64,000 nucleotides of DNA from Sternotherus odoratus (GCA_032164245.1 JAVMKO010000003.1:32797390-32861389), one strand, 5' to 3'; positions 12,501-23,109 are shown, numbered from the stretch's first letter. Notes: generated by a model from the letters alone, not told the origin. Program-made: numbers and translations.

Positions 12501-12590
12501 AGGTCTGGGACTGATATAAAATAGGAATGGGGGACAAAGTGGGGTAATTGCTTATTTCTACCTCCTGCTCTTTACTGTAACATCTTACCT
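9541..12590. other. Gene-free AT-rich stretch
   Basis: About 3 kb of AT-rich sequence. ORFs at 10066-10257, 11589-11774, 11935-12195 and 12221-12454 show no domain, and the last is a low-complexity purine tract read in reverse. No repeat was confidently assigned. Confidence 0.5.
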
Positions 12591-12594
12591 AGGA

Positions 12595-12920
12595 TTCAGG
12601 AGGTTCATTTTCCTCATCTGCCACTGACTTCTTGTGTGAGACTTGGGTAAGTTGCTTAGGGTAACATTTTAAAAAGTGCCTAAATCCATTTTCAAAAGTG
12701 ACTTAGGAGCCCAAGTCTCACTGACTTTTGTTGAGACTAAGACCTCATAGTGTATGTCTCTCTCAAAAATGGGATTTGGGCTCCTGTCATCTTCATGCTT
12801 TTGAAAATGTTATCCTTAGTCTCTCTGTGCCTCAATTCCTTATCTGTAAAATGGTGATAAGAATCCATCCCTGTCTCACAGTGATGATGTAAAAAAAATA
12901 CATTAAACTTTGTGAGGTGC
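12595..12920 (+). repeat. MIR-like CORE-SINE, split
   Basis: 12600-12660 reads CTGCCACTGACTTCTTGTGT...GGGTAAGTTGCTTAGG and 12813-12920 continues TAGTCTCTCTGTGCCTCAAT...CTGTAAAATGGTGATAA, the well-known conserved core and tail of MIR-type SINEs. The two halves are separated by a MITE at 12661-12812. Diverged and old. Confidence 0.75.
12661..12812. mobile_element. Palindromic MITE inside the MIR-like SINE
   Basis: The ends are inverted (TAACATTTTAAAAAGTGC and GCTTTTGAAAATGTTA), and the interior carries the mirrored motifs CTTAGGAGCCCAAGTC and TTGGGCTCCTG. The SINE word CTTAG appears on both sides (12656-12660 and about 12814-12818), consistent with a short target duplication. No coding capacity. 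Confidence 0.6.
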
Positions 12921-13594
12921 ATAGATTCTGTGGTAAGGGGAAAGTAGTTTCAAAATTCATGTTATATATATACATTGCTCTTCAGAGTCATACTTTATTT
13001 AGCCCATAATGTGTTTAAATACCTATTACCTCATTAAGAGGGGTGAATGCCCATATTTAATTGAAATATATCTTATGTATATCAGGTCTGGCATTAAACT
13101 CCAAAACATAAATTAAACAGTTTTACAACCTACTTTGTATTTCTGCTAATATTCTAAGAGTAGGGTTTTCAAAGGAGCCTAATTTAGGAAATTAGAAGCA
13201 CAAATTTCATAAAGCATTGTTGTGATTTGGGTGCCCAGTTCCTTAAGACTCCTTTCCTTAGACTTCCCAGTACAATATAGAATTGAATTCTTATGTTGGC
13301 ATGCAGGGATATTAGAATATCACTCACAGAGTAGCAGCTCCTAACAATATATTTTTTATATTTTAACTGCAGTTAATAGCTGTGTTTTAAGGAGTTGTGA
13401 CTATGGCACTTTTGCTCCAATATATACTATTGGCCTTTTTCTTCTGATTTGACTGATCAACCCCATCTTCATTTCCTACCATGTCTAGGAACACGCCATG
13501 CCTAAGAGACTTGTGAATTGTATCACTTGATATGGACCATTTGCTAAGCAGTTCAGATTAAGTAAAACTTTAGCGCCTGCAAATCCATTCAGTC
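12921..13594. other. Gene-free stretch
   Basis: AT-rich, no gene. A motif near 13160 (TTTTCAAAGGAGCCTAATTT) resembles the end of the palindromic MITE family at 12661 but could not be extended. Confidence 0.45.
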
Positions 13595-14070
13595 TTACTT
13601 CTTGTTCAATCACTCAGAGAAACAAATTTGTTTACATTTGAAAGAGATAGTGATGCCCACGTCTTATTTACACTGTCACCTGACAATGAGAAAAGGCATT
13701 CTTGTGGCACCGTTGTAGGTGGCGTTGCAAGATAGTTATGTGCCAGATGAGCTAACGATTCATATGACCCTTCATGCTTCAATCACTATTCCAGTGGACA
13801 TACATCCATGTTGATGATGGGTTCTGATTGATAACAATCCAAAGCAGTGCAGACCAACACATTCATTTTCATTATCTGAGTCATATTCCGTCAGCAGAAG
13901 GTTAATTTTCTTTTTTGGGCATTCAGGTTCTGTAGTTTCCACATCAGAGTGTTGCTCTTTTAAGACTTTTGAAAGCATAATCCACATCTCATCCTTCTTG
14001 GATTTTGGAAGGCACTTCAGATTCTTAAACATTGGGTCAAATGCTGAAGCTATCTTTCAAAATCTAACAT
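13595..14070 (-). pseudogene. hAT transposase C-terminal fragment
   Basis: Minus-strand ORF 14032-13772 reads FKNLKCLPKSKKDEMW...SKVLKEQHSDVETTEPE...KKKINLLLTEYDSD. It continues in another frame with LKHEGSY...LAHLAHNYLATPPTTVPQE.LFSLSGD, then NVNKFVSLSD. This is the end of the RNase H-like domain and the hATC dimerisation region (LA..YL.TP.TTVP.ERLFS) of an hAT transposase. At least one frameshift and in-frame stops separate the parts. The upstream catalytic portion is absent because the copy breaks at about 14070. Confidence 0.8.
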
Positions 14071-15560
14071 TGGTACCTTCTTTGCATTTAAGTGTTCATA
14101 AAATGAACAACATTTTGGGTCATCATCCTAAATTACTATAACATGAAATATATGGCAGAATGCAGGTAAAACGGAGCAAGGGACATAAAATTCCTCCCCA
14201 AAAGGTTCAGTCACAAGTTTTATTATTGCATTATTCTTTTAATGAGCGCCTTCAACATGGAAGCATGTCCTCTGGAATGGTGGCCGAAGCATGAAAGAGC
14301 ATATGAATGTGTAGCATAACTGGCACATAAATACCTTGCAATGTGTTATGCTACAAAATTGCCATGCAAATGCTGGTTCTCACCTTTCGTTGACATTGTA
14401 AGTAAGAAAAGGCAGCATTACCTCCTGTAAATGTAAACAAACTTGTTTGTCTTAGTGATTGGTTGAACAAGAATGGTTGAATTGGTTGAACTGAATGGAC
14501 TTGTAGGGTGCAAGAGATTTCCTTCCCCACTCTAAACTCTAGGGTAAAGATGTGTGGATCCCACATGAAAGACAAATTAACTCCAAGCTGCTTTTCCCAG
14601 CCTAGGTTAAATATTTTCCCCCAAAACCCAAACTTCTCCAGTTGGGGTTTGGAAATCGCTGCCACCACTAATATAAGTCCCCCAAAATGATGGGGTAGGG
14701 CACATTAGAACCCCAATAGTATCACCCCCTCTTTACCTGGGAGAGATTTGAGAACACTGACCCTCACTAGCCGTGAGCTAAGCCGATCCAAAGCTAGAAT
14801 CCCTCCAATAGAATTAACAGACAATTCTTATAACAAAAAAAAAAGGTTTAATAGAGAAAAGAGAAAAGCATACAACTTACACAGATTTTACGGATATAAG
14901 GCTTTCTATCCTGAACAGCCCTTGGTATGCCCCCTCCCTTGGGATTTCTTTCCCTACTAGTTTAACAGGTTAAGGACACCATAGATTGATTACAAGTTGA
15001 TACAATTTAAAATACACTTACCGCCAGGCTGCCTTAGCAACTTATCAAAGGATGAGTAGAATATTAGATGATTTATTACCCCAAAGCCAGGGAAAGATGG
15101 AGACAGGCTGAGTGCCTGGGAAAAAGTGAAACTAAACCCCTTTGTCTCTAGGAATTTGCTTCCCCGAAACGTCATTCCCTCTTCTGCTTCAGGTTAACCC
15201 TTCACAGGTAAAACAGTAATTCTAAGGCACTTCATACTTATGACATAGGCTCTGCAGTTTTACATTGTTTTTTAAGTGCGGTCATGTAACAAAAAAGTCT
15301 ACATTTGTAAGTTGCACTTTCACGACACAGAAATTGCACAACCGTGCTTGTATGTGGTGAATTGAAAAATATTTTTTATTTTATCTTCCACAGTGAAAAT
15401 ATTTGTAATCATGAGTTATATACACTTTGATTTCAATTACAACACAGAATACAATATATATAAAAAGGTAGAAAAACATCCATATATTGAATACATTTCA
15501 ATTAATATTCTATTATTTAACAGTGCAATTAATTGCAATTAAGTTTATGTGAGTGAACTG
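14071..15560 (+). pseudogene. hAT element 3' half, split by an LTR
   Basis: The plus strand at 14250-14490 reads ACPLEWWPKHERAYE...LAHKYLAM...(hATC end) and NVNKLVCLSDWLN-like text, again an hAT transposase C-terminus. The 3' untranslated part follows: TAGGCTCTGCAGTTTTACAT at 15247, then TGAATTGAAAAATATTTTTT, ending with ACAGTGCAATTAATTGCAAT at about 15522-15541. The two parts are separated by the LTR at 14509-15246. It points away from the minus-strand hAT fragment at 13595-14070, meeting it at the palindrome GGTACC near 14071. Frameshifted and non-functional. Confidence 0.75.
14509..15246 (-). mobile_element. Solo LTR (element-I family) inserted in hAT
   Basis: On the minus strand it runs TGTCATAAGTATGAAGTGCC...ATCTCTTGCA, about 738 bp. 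It is flanked by TAGGG at 14504-14508 and TAGGC at 15247-15251, a 5-bp target duplication with one mismatch. The flanking hAT sequence (GGACTTGTAGG / TAGGCTCTGC) is continuous when the LTR and one repeat are removed, which supports the boundaries. ORFs 14748-14960 and 14990-15175 lie in LTR sequence and are not genes. Confidence 0.72.
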
Positions 15561-16796
15561 TGCTAGAATTTTGCAAATGGTGTTTAACCCTACAGAGGGC
15601 CAATTAGCCAAATCAATACTTCCTAATCCAGATATATACTCAAAACTCAAATTTTGCTTTTTGGGCCTCTTTTGACTACAAGATTCAACAACGATGGACA
15701 CTTTGAAAAAAACTTAGTACATGTTTATTTGAAATCATGTAGCTTCCAGTTAGAACTATATATTATCCTTAGGCACCAGTAAACATTTCAAGCCAATAGT
15801 GAAAGTCAAACACTGCAGAGGGTATTATACTTAGTAGGTAAAGAACTGAATCCATGTTTGTAGGACATCATTACCATTATGTATGAAACAAAACATTTGC
15901 CACACAATAATCTATATATGTATATAAAACTTGAATAATGTGGCTACTGACCACAAAAGTATTTTCCTAAAGGTGATTCTTAAGAGTAGCTAAAATTTAA
16001 AATGGCACTAGAATGTTATGTTACCTATGTAACCTATAGAATTTTAATAAAAGCCATTTTTGAAGGTAATCAGTTGGCTTGCTCTTATGAGAATGGATTT
16101 ACTTTGGATTCCGGGATTAAGGTCCCCTAACACACAAAGTCCAAAATTGTCAAAGTTTGCTGTCTAAGATAAGGCATTTTAATAGACGTGGTCTTGCTAT
16201 ATCACAATAAGAGACTTGTGCTCAGGTTATTTTTGTAGGGTTAGGTGAGGGTCCTCTTCACAGTAGTGAATTTTACCCCAGCTGATCAAAATGAGTCAAA
16301 GCAAAAAAATAAACAAATCAAGTGGAAACACAAATGAAAAAAATATGAAGAACCTGATGTGTTTCCTCTTGCATACCTTGTTACTATGGCATCTCAGCGT
16401 CTCTTACTCTTGGCTGTTCCTTCTCAATTACTCCTGCCCAGTCCCTTTGCCAGTCCAATCCTTACATTAATAAAACACCACTGGAAATAAGTCTAACTTT
16501 GTGCAATTTCAGATCCAGCTGAAATTAGGAAGTACTGAAAATCGTAGGTGAGCTCTAGTTTACTTGATTTTTCTATTGCAGTTTGCTAGTTGGGGAGTGG
16601 GAGAGTATGAGGACAGGAAAGAGAGAAAAGGAAGATGTAAAGTCGTGTTTAGATAGCTCCCGACTGCATAAGTAGTGTAGGCATTCTATTTTTATTACCG
16701 TGTCTCCACTTGGACCCACTTGATTGTCTCATCACCTGTTATGTCTTGTCTTTTACACTGTAAACTGTTTGAGGCATGACCTGTCCTTTTGATAGC
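15561..16796. other. Gene-free AT-rich stretch
   Basis: No gene or named repeat recognised. AT-rich with several A/T homopolymers. Confidence 0.5.
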
Positions 16797-17185
16797 ATCT
16801 TAAAAATGTAGGACTGAAAAGGACATCAGTAGGTCATCTAGTCCAGACATCTACACTGAGGCAGATTAAGTATTATCTAGACCATCACTGACAGGTGTTT
16901 TTCTCAACTGTTCTTTCAAACCTGCAATGACAGTGATTCCGCAACCTGCCTAGGTAATTTGTTCCAGTGCTTAGCTACCACAAGTCTATCCTAAATCTCT
17001 CTTGCTGTAATTTAATTCCTTTACTTCTTGCCTTGCTCTCAATGGCTAAGGAGAACAATTTATAACCCTCTTCTTCACAACATCCTTTTATGTACTTGAA
17101 GACTGTTATCATGTCTCCCCTCAGTCTTCTCTTGTCTAGACTAAATAAACATTTTAAAAAAATCTTTCCTCATAGGTAATGCTTT

Positions 17186-17488
17186 CTAGACCTTAATCAT
17201 TTTTGTTCCCCTACTCTTGACTTTCTCCAGTTTGATCATATCTTTCCCAAAGTTTGGTGCCCCAAACTGGATACAGTACTCATGCTGAGGCCTTATCAGT
17301 GTACACTGGAATTGATGAATTACTTTCATTCTCTTGTTTAAAACACTCCTGATAATACAGCCCAGAATTATGTTTGCAACAGTATTACATTGTTGACTCA
17401 TATTTAGCTTGTGATCTACTATAACCCCCAGATCCTTTTCTGCAGTACTTGTTCCTAGGCAATCATTACCCATTTTGACTTTGTACAA
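17186..17488 (-). pseudogene. CR1 RT C-terminal fragment
   Basis: A 100-codon frame reads EKDLGVIVDHKLNMSQQC, NKRMKVIHQFQCTLIRPQHEYCIQF and IKLEKVKSRGTKMI, corresponding to the CR1 region after the RT palm. It begins and ends abruptly inside a dead element. Confidence 0.85.
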
Positions 17489-17702
17489 CTGATTATTCCT
17501 TCCTAAATGTAGTGCTGTGCATTTTTTGCTTATTAAATTTCATCTTATTTATTTCAGACCATTTCTCCAGTTTGACAGGATCATTTTGAATTCTCATCCT
17601 GTCCAAAATGCTCCCAACTCCTCCCAACTCAGTATCATCCACAAACTTTAGAAATGTACTCTCTTCCATTATCCAAATAGTTTATGAAAATATTGACTAG
17701 AA

Positions 17703-18007
17703 CAGAGCTCAGCAACCTTTCAGAAGTGGTGTGCCAAGTCTTCATCTATTCACTCTACTTTAAGGTTTTTTGTGCTAGTAATACATTCTAATTTTTTTTA
17801 GAAGGTCTCTTTCTATAAGTCTATAATATATTATTAAACTATTGTTGTATATAAAGTAAATAAGATTTTTAAAATGTTTAAGAAGCTGCATTTAAAATTA
17901 AATTAAAATGCAGAGGCCCAGTGGCCAGGACCTAGGCAGTGTGAGTGCCACTGAAAATTACCTAGCATGCCGCCTTTGGCACACATGCCATAGGGTGCCT
18001 ACCCATG
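17703..18007. mobile_element. Non-autonomous hAT (MITE) inside CR1
   Basis: A 305-bp element flanked by a perfect 8-bp duplication, GACTAGAA, at 17695-17702 and 18008-18015. The termini CAGAGCTCAGCAACCT and GGTGCCTACCCATG are weak inverted repeats of the hAT type. The interior includes CACTGAAAATTACCT...GCATGCCGCCTTTGGC. It splits the CR1 RT region. No coding capacity. Confidence 0.88.
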
Positions 18008-18411
18008 GACTAGAACCAGGTGTAGGATGGATCCCTGAAGGACAGCACCCAATATGCCCTTCTAACTTAACTGTGGACCATTGATAATTACATTAATTAC
18101 ATTGATAAGTACAGTTTTCCAACTATTTGTGCACCCATCTTATAGAAGTTTCATCTATCTTTTATTACTCTAGTTTGTTCATGAGAAGGTCAGGTGAGAC
18201 AGTATCAAAAGCCTTACTAAAGTTGAGATTATCATATCTGCTGTTTCCTCCCATCCACAAGACTTATTACCTTGTCAAAGAAAGATATTATGTTGGTTTG
18301 ACATGGTTTGTTTTTCACATATCCATGCTGACTGTTTCTTATAATTTATTTTCTTCTAGGTATTTACAAATTGATTGTCTATTTTCTCCATTATCTTTCC
18401 AAGTTTTCAAG

Positions 18412-18888
18412 TTAAGCTGGCTGGTCTATAATTCCCTGGTTGTCCTTAGTTCCTTTTTCATATATAGGTACTGCATTTTCCCTTTTCCTGTCCTCTGGGA
18501 TCTTTCTTGTCCTCCAGGACTTCACAAAGAGAATCGCTAATGACTCACAGATCTCCTCAGCCAATTTCTTAAATATTCTAGGATATACTTCACCAGCCCC
18601 TGCCAACTTCAAGACATCTAACTTATCTATGTAATTCTTAACTTGTTTTTTTAAACTTATTTTAGCCTCCGATACTATCCAATTGACACTAATGTTCTCT
18701 TTGTTAGTTAGCTGATCACAGCTAAACTTTTTGGTGATAACTGCAACACAAAAGGCACGTAGCACTTCAGCCTTTGCTGCATTTTCTGTTATTGCCTTTC
18801 CCTGCTCTTTGAATAATTGGCCTACCCTATCCTTGGTCTTTCTCTTGCTTCTAAAGTATTTGTAAAATGCTTTCTTGTTACTCTTCAT
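18412..18888 (-). pseudogene. CR1 pol fragment (endonuclease-RT linker and start of RT)
   Basis: A 158-codon frame reads MKSNKKAFYKYFRSKRKTK, VGQLFKEQGKAITENAAKAEVL, and DQLTNKENISVN. After this come KLAGAGEVYPRIFKKLAEEI (RT motif 0-1 region; intact CR1 reads PGPDGIHPR), SWRTRKIPEDRKRENAVPIYEKG and KDNQGI. This is the stretch between endonuclease and RT palm in CR1. The substitutions show decay. The catalytic YADD box would lie in the region disrupted by the hAT insertion and was not found. Confidence 0.85.
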
Positions 18889-19293
18889 GACCCTAGCGCT
18901 TGTACTGCTTTATTTATATTCATACTTCATAATTTGACCAAATTTTCACTTTTTGTATGGTTTTGTAAGTCATTGAAGATATCCTGCTTAAGACAAAATT
19001 TTCTCCTATCATACTCTTGCTTCTGCATTGGGATGGTTAGCTCTTGTGTCCTTAATAATATCTCTTTAAAAACTGTCCACTTCCCTGAACTCTTTTATCC
19101 TTTAGATTTATTTCCTAAGGGAACTTACCTACTGTTTGTTGGAGTTTGTTAATGTTTACCACTGTCTTTATTCTGATGTTTTTCTTTCTACCACTCATTA
19201 CAATTATGAACTCTATCCTTTCATGATCACTGTCACTCTCTCTTCCACCTTCAAATTCCTAAACAATTCCTTCACATTTTTTCAGAATCAAAT

Positions 19294-19469
19294 TTAGAAC
19301 TGCCCCTCCCCAATCATTGTCTCCACCTTATGTAATAAAAATGTCTCCAATGCATTCCAAAAACTTGTATAATATGTGACCTGCTGTGTTATTTCCCAAC
19401 AGATGATGGAGTTGTTAAAATCCCCCATCACTTCCAAGTCCTGTTCTTTGGATGATTTTGTTAATTGAT
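19294..19469 (-). pseudogene. CR1 endonuclease domain fragment
   Basis: The frame contains KSSKEQDLEVMGDFNNSIICW, the GDFN motif of the CR1 apurinic/apyrimidinic-like endonuclease. It then reads WNALETFLLHKVETMIGEG, where intact copies have FLxQxVxEPTR. It is interrupted on its 5' side by the RTE-like insertion; the missing upstream part continues at 20757-20860. Confidence 0.82.
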
Positions 19470-19478
19470 TTAAAAAAG

Positions 19479-20747
19479 TACTGGGGAAGGTCTTTTGCAA
19501 AGTTCTATTACATAGAATAAGACAAGCAGTGGAAAATATCTTGAGGGAGGAACAGGCAAGATTCAGGAGCGGGAGAGGATGTGTAGACCAGATATTTGTT
19601 TTACGCACGATAATGGAACAATCTCTCGTATGGAACTCATCTCTGTACGTCAACTACCTAGACTTTGAGAAGGCATTTGACAGCATTCACCATCCATCTC
19701 TCTGGAAGATCTTAAAAATATATGGATTCCCTTTGAAAGTGATAAACATCCTCAAAGATATGTATGCTGACAACAAGTGCTGTGTACATCATGAAGGACA
19801 GCAAAGCGAGTGGTTCCATGTGAGGACAGGAGTCAGACATGGGTGTGTTATCTTGCCCACCCTATTCCTTGTGTTCATAGACTGGGTGATGCGGAGAGCC
19901 ACCGAAGATCGACCAAGAGGGCTCGTATGGGGACTGTCTGGTCAGATTGAAGATTTTGACTTTGCGGATGACATCGCTCTGTTCTCAAATTCTTAAATGG
20001 ACCTCCAAGAGAAGACTGATAGAGTAGATAGAGTGGCTAGATGCGTGGGGCTCAAGATCCATACTGGTAAGATCAAGATAATGAAAGCAAAAACAGCAAG
20101 CTCGGTGAAGACAGTCCTATATGATGTGGAATTAGAAGAGGTGAATGATTTCAAATATCTTGGTAGTTACGTATCAGCTGATGGTAACATTGAGAAAGAG
20201 ATATCCACCAGAATTAGTCTTGCAGCAAATGCTTTCAACAGACTTCAAAACATCTGGAAGTCATCAATCTTTCAAACTAAAACTAAAGTAAAGATCTACA
20301 GTTTGAATGTCCGCTCTGTATTGCTCTATGCAGCGGAAATGTGGAGGACCAACAAGAAGATAGAAAGTTGACTCTGAGGTTTCGAAGGAAGGTGTCTTAG
20401 GTGCATCCTTAACATACACTGGCCGCAACGTGTCACCAATAGAGAAGTGAGCCAACAAAAAGGCATTAACATTGTAGTGGATGAGGTGAAACAACGAAGA
20501 TGGAGATGGTTGGGGCACGTGTTGAGAATGGATACTACCAGATATTCTCACACTGCTCTTAGATGGACACCACAGGGAAAAAGAAGGAGAGGCAGACCAC
20601 TGGGAATGTGAGAACTATCGAAGGTGAAATGAAAAATATGGGAAAGACCTGGGATAAAATCTACTGGCTAGCCCAAGATCGAGTTGAATGGAGAAGAATG
20701 GTTGACACCTTATGCTCCACGAGGAGCGAAGAGGATTAACTAACTAA
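19479..20747 (+). mobile_element. RTE-like LINE fragment inserted in CR1
   Basis: A 1269-bp insertion bounded by a perfect 9-bp duplication, TTAAAAAAG, at 19470-19478 and 20748-20756. It starts inside the reverse transcriptase (5' truncated) and ends in a short TTAACTAACTAA tail, resembling the tandem 3' tails of RTE-type elements. It lies in the opposite orientation to the host CR1. Confidence 0.88.
19529..20590 (+). pseudogene. RTE-like reverse transcriptase, broken
   Basis: ORF 19529-19996 begins with EEQARFRSGRGCVDQIF, then LYVNYLDFEKAFDSIHHPSLW (first catalytic Asp), FHVRTGVRHGCVILPTLF and DFDFADDIALFSNS (the FADD catalytic box). A TAA at 19994-19996 separates it from 19997-20371 in the same frame (GLKIHTGKIKIMKAK, NDFKYLGSYVSADGNIEKEI, VLLYAAEMW). 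After another stop it continues with RWRWLGHVLRMDT and LRWTPQGKRRRGRP. The 5' endonuclease is absent because of truncation. The clade is RTE/RTEX or a close relative; I cannot place it more exactly without a tree. Confidence 0.85.
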
Positions 20748-20860
20748 TTAAAAAAGCCTCCTCCTCCTCCTCCTATTCTTCCTGGTTAGGTGGTCCATAG
20801 TAGACCCCTAGCATGACATCACCCTTGTTTTTCACCCCTTTTTGCCAGAGACTTTTTGCA

Positions 20861-21188
20861 GCATCTAGCACAATAGGGCCCTAACCTACCTGAGTTTCCA
20901 GACATATCTGCAATATAAATGTTAAATAATAGTAACAAATTCACTTCCTAGCAATGGGGCAAATGGTCTGGTATTCTGAAAATAAACAAGGCATTGCTAG
21001 AACTTCTGAAATTTAGAAAAATACCTTTCATGACTAGAAGATGGAGAAAGATAGCAACTAATATAGCTGTAATAAAAAATTCAAGAGCACATATCGTCTA
21101 TTTCCCTGCACCCATATTAAGAAAACCTACTTCATTCATTTGGAAGTTGATATCTCTATTTTATTCCAATTTCTGTACATGTACCAGT
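20861..21188. repeat. Old repeat fragment and flank
   Basis: 20863-20935 reads TTTTTGCAGCATCTAGCACA...TGTTAAATAATAGTAA, resembling a common ancient reptile repeat with a CTAGCACAATGGG core. Family not determined. The remainder to 21188 is AT-rich with no gene. Confidence 0.45.
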
Positions 21189-21197
21189 ATTATATCA

Positions 21198-21863
21198 AGT
21201 TTCAGAGTGATAGCAATGTTAATCTGTTTCAACAAAAACAACGAGGAGTCGTTGTGGCACCTTAAAAAAAGAACACATTTATTTGGGCATAAGCTTTCAT
21301 GGACTAGAACCCACTTCAGCAGATGCATGGAGTGGAAAATACAGGAGAAGGTATAAGTACATGAACAGATGTGAGTTGCCTTATCAGATGTAAGATCAGT
21401 CTAACAAGACAATTCAATTCACGGGAGGATACCAAGGGAGAAAAAATAACTTTTGAAGTGATAATGAGAGTGGCCCATTTCAGGTGGTTGACAAGAAGAT
21501 GTGAGTAACAGTAGAGGGAAATAGTATTGGGGAAATTAGGTTTAGGTTTTTGTAATGACCCAACCACTCCCAGTCTTTATTCAGGCCTAATATGATGGTG
21601 GCCAGTCTGCAAATTAATTCCAGTTTTGCAGTTCTATATTGGAATCTGTTCTTGAAGGGTTTTTTTGTTGAAAAATTGCCACTTTTAGGTCTTTTAATTG
21701 AGTGACCAGGGCAATTTAAGTGTTCTCCTACTGGTTTTTGAATGTTATGCTTCCTGATGTCAGATTTGTGTCCATTTATTCTTTTGCTTAGAGGCTGTCC
21801 GGTTTGGCCAATGTACATGATGGAGGGGCACTGCTGACAAATGATGGCATATATAACATTGGA
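21198..21863 (-). mobile_element. Penelope-like element 3' fragment
   Basis: A 666-bp insertion flanked by a perfect 9-bp duplication, ATTATATCA, at 21189-21197 and 21864-21872. The minus strand encodes the GIY-YIG end and carries the 3' tail (AAGCTTATGCCC, GAAGTGGGTTCTAGTCCATG). The right flank runs straight into a (TC)n tract. Confidence 0.85.
21480..21818 (-). pseudogene. Penelope GIY-YIG endonuclease C-terminal fragment
   Basis: The frame begins MYIGQTGQPLSKRINGHKSD (YIG part of GIY-YIG with the following Arg), then IRKHNIQKPVGEHLNCPGHS, KSGNFSTKKPFKNRFQYRTAKLEL and a tail ending in WEWLGHYKN. The GIY half lies in the few upstream bases before the break at 21863 and is incomplete. No RT is attached, so the copy is 5' truncated and cannot move itself. 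Confidence 0.85.
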
Positions 21864-21870
21864 ATTATAT

Positions 21871-21872
<2 letters not shown>

Positions 21873-21931
<59 letters not shown>
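21873..21931. repeat. (TC)n microsatellite
   Basis: A near-perfect TC dinucleotide run of about 58 bases directly abutting the Penelope target duplication. Confidence 0.97.
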
Positions 21932-21933
<2 letters not shown>

Positions 21934-22811
21934 AAAATAATTGTTGCCCAAATTCAAGTATTTAACAGGCATACCCCATGATCAACCCAGTGAAAATCAT
22001 TGCTTCATTCACTGGTTTAATTGGATGTCACCTGGATTTCTTCCCACTGAGTATCAAGTAATTAATGTTTTACCTCCTTAAACTTTTCCTAAATTTCAGG
22101 CATATAAATATTGTTCATTTCCACAAATTATTCATGTTTCACAAATAGAATGGAATATTGCCTACTGGATCTGCCTCCCGATCCAAACCTCATATGGCCA
22201 CAGATAGCTTTGAAGTCTAGGTGCATGTGTGGTGTAGGGAACTGTTTCCAGGGAAGATTGTTATTCCTGCTACAACAAGCAAATGTTAGAAGGAAGGAGG
22301 GATGTGGGACCATGACAGTATCATAACCCATCTCACACCTCCATGTCTCATCAGGCAGAGTTGACCATGCATAAGGGAGGGAGCATGATGCATCTGACAG
22401 TCGACCAATGCAGCAGATGCTTCACCCAGACTCTCATTCCCCACTTCCCACTCTCGGCAATATGGGAGCTTAGAAAGAACTGTCACTCAGAGGGGTTATC
22501 ATTGAGTTACTGTTCCTTTCTGGAGATGTCCCTAGGCTGGTGCAGCCATTTGCCACTCCATGCTAAATGACACAAGGAAAGTCTTTATACAGCTTTACAG
22601 ACAGTGCTTTGATGCTGAGGCTTGGGCTAAAACTCAGGTTCTGAGGCCACCCCCATTCCTAGGCTTCAGATGCTTAGCTCCAGCCTGAGCTGCAACTTTA
22701 AAGTTCTGTCAATACAGTTATTTTTAAAGTGCTAGTGCAAGTCATGCTATCCAAGTCTATGAAACCGGGATGGGATGCTTGCTGCAAAATGTTGCACAGA
22801 CATACGCAGAG
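21932..22811. other. Gene-free stretch
   Basis: ORFs 22111-22326 and 22343-22570 show no recognisable domain and no supporting context. No repeat confidently assigned. Confidence 0.45.
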
Positions 22812-22890
22812 TCAATTCATAGACTTTAAGGTCAGAAGGGACCATTATGATCAGAGTGATCAAATAATATTCTTCCTTAGGAAGCAGCAA
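22812..22890 (-). repeat. CR1 3'-end fragment
   Basis: TTCATAGACTTTAAGGTCAG and AAGGGACCATTATGATCA are the reverse complement of the CR1 3' terminus. Confidence 0.75.
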
Positions 22891-23109
22891 TACTAGATAT
22901 ATTTGGGGTCCTCTTGAAACCATGTGTGGATTCCTACCAGGTACGAACCTATGGACTTCTCAACCCAGGCTGTTTGATTGGTATAGTGTCTGGCCCCAAA
23001 TTAAATGGATGTCTCCCTTGCAGGAGAATCTCTGCTCATGAAGGTTCTTGCTTATCTCATTCCCCTTCCCCTACAACCCATGACAGGAGGCAGCATCTTG
23101 TTGGTTAGT

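Larger units (their letters stand above)
16797..20860 (-). mobile_element. CR1 LINE, minus strand, with two nested insertions
   Basis: The 3' end lies at 16797 (CATCAGTAGGTCATCTAGTC is the reverse complement of the CR1 tail). The element runs leftward-transcribed through the 3' UTR (about 16830-17180), RT C-terminus (17488-17186), RT N-side (18888-18412) and endonuclease domain (about 19470-19294). It resumes at 20757-20860 with the stretch encoding YYGPPNQEE (reverse complement of CTTCCTGGTTAGGTGGTCCA). It is interrupted by a hAT MITE (17703-18007) and an RTE-like LINE (19479-20747). From about 20861 another old repeat begins. Confidence 0.85.
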
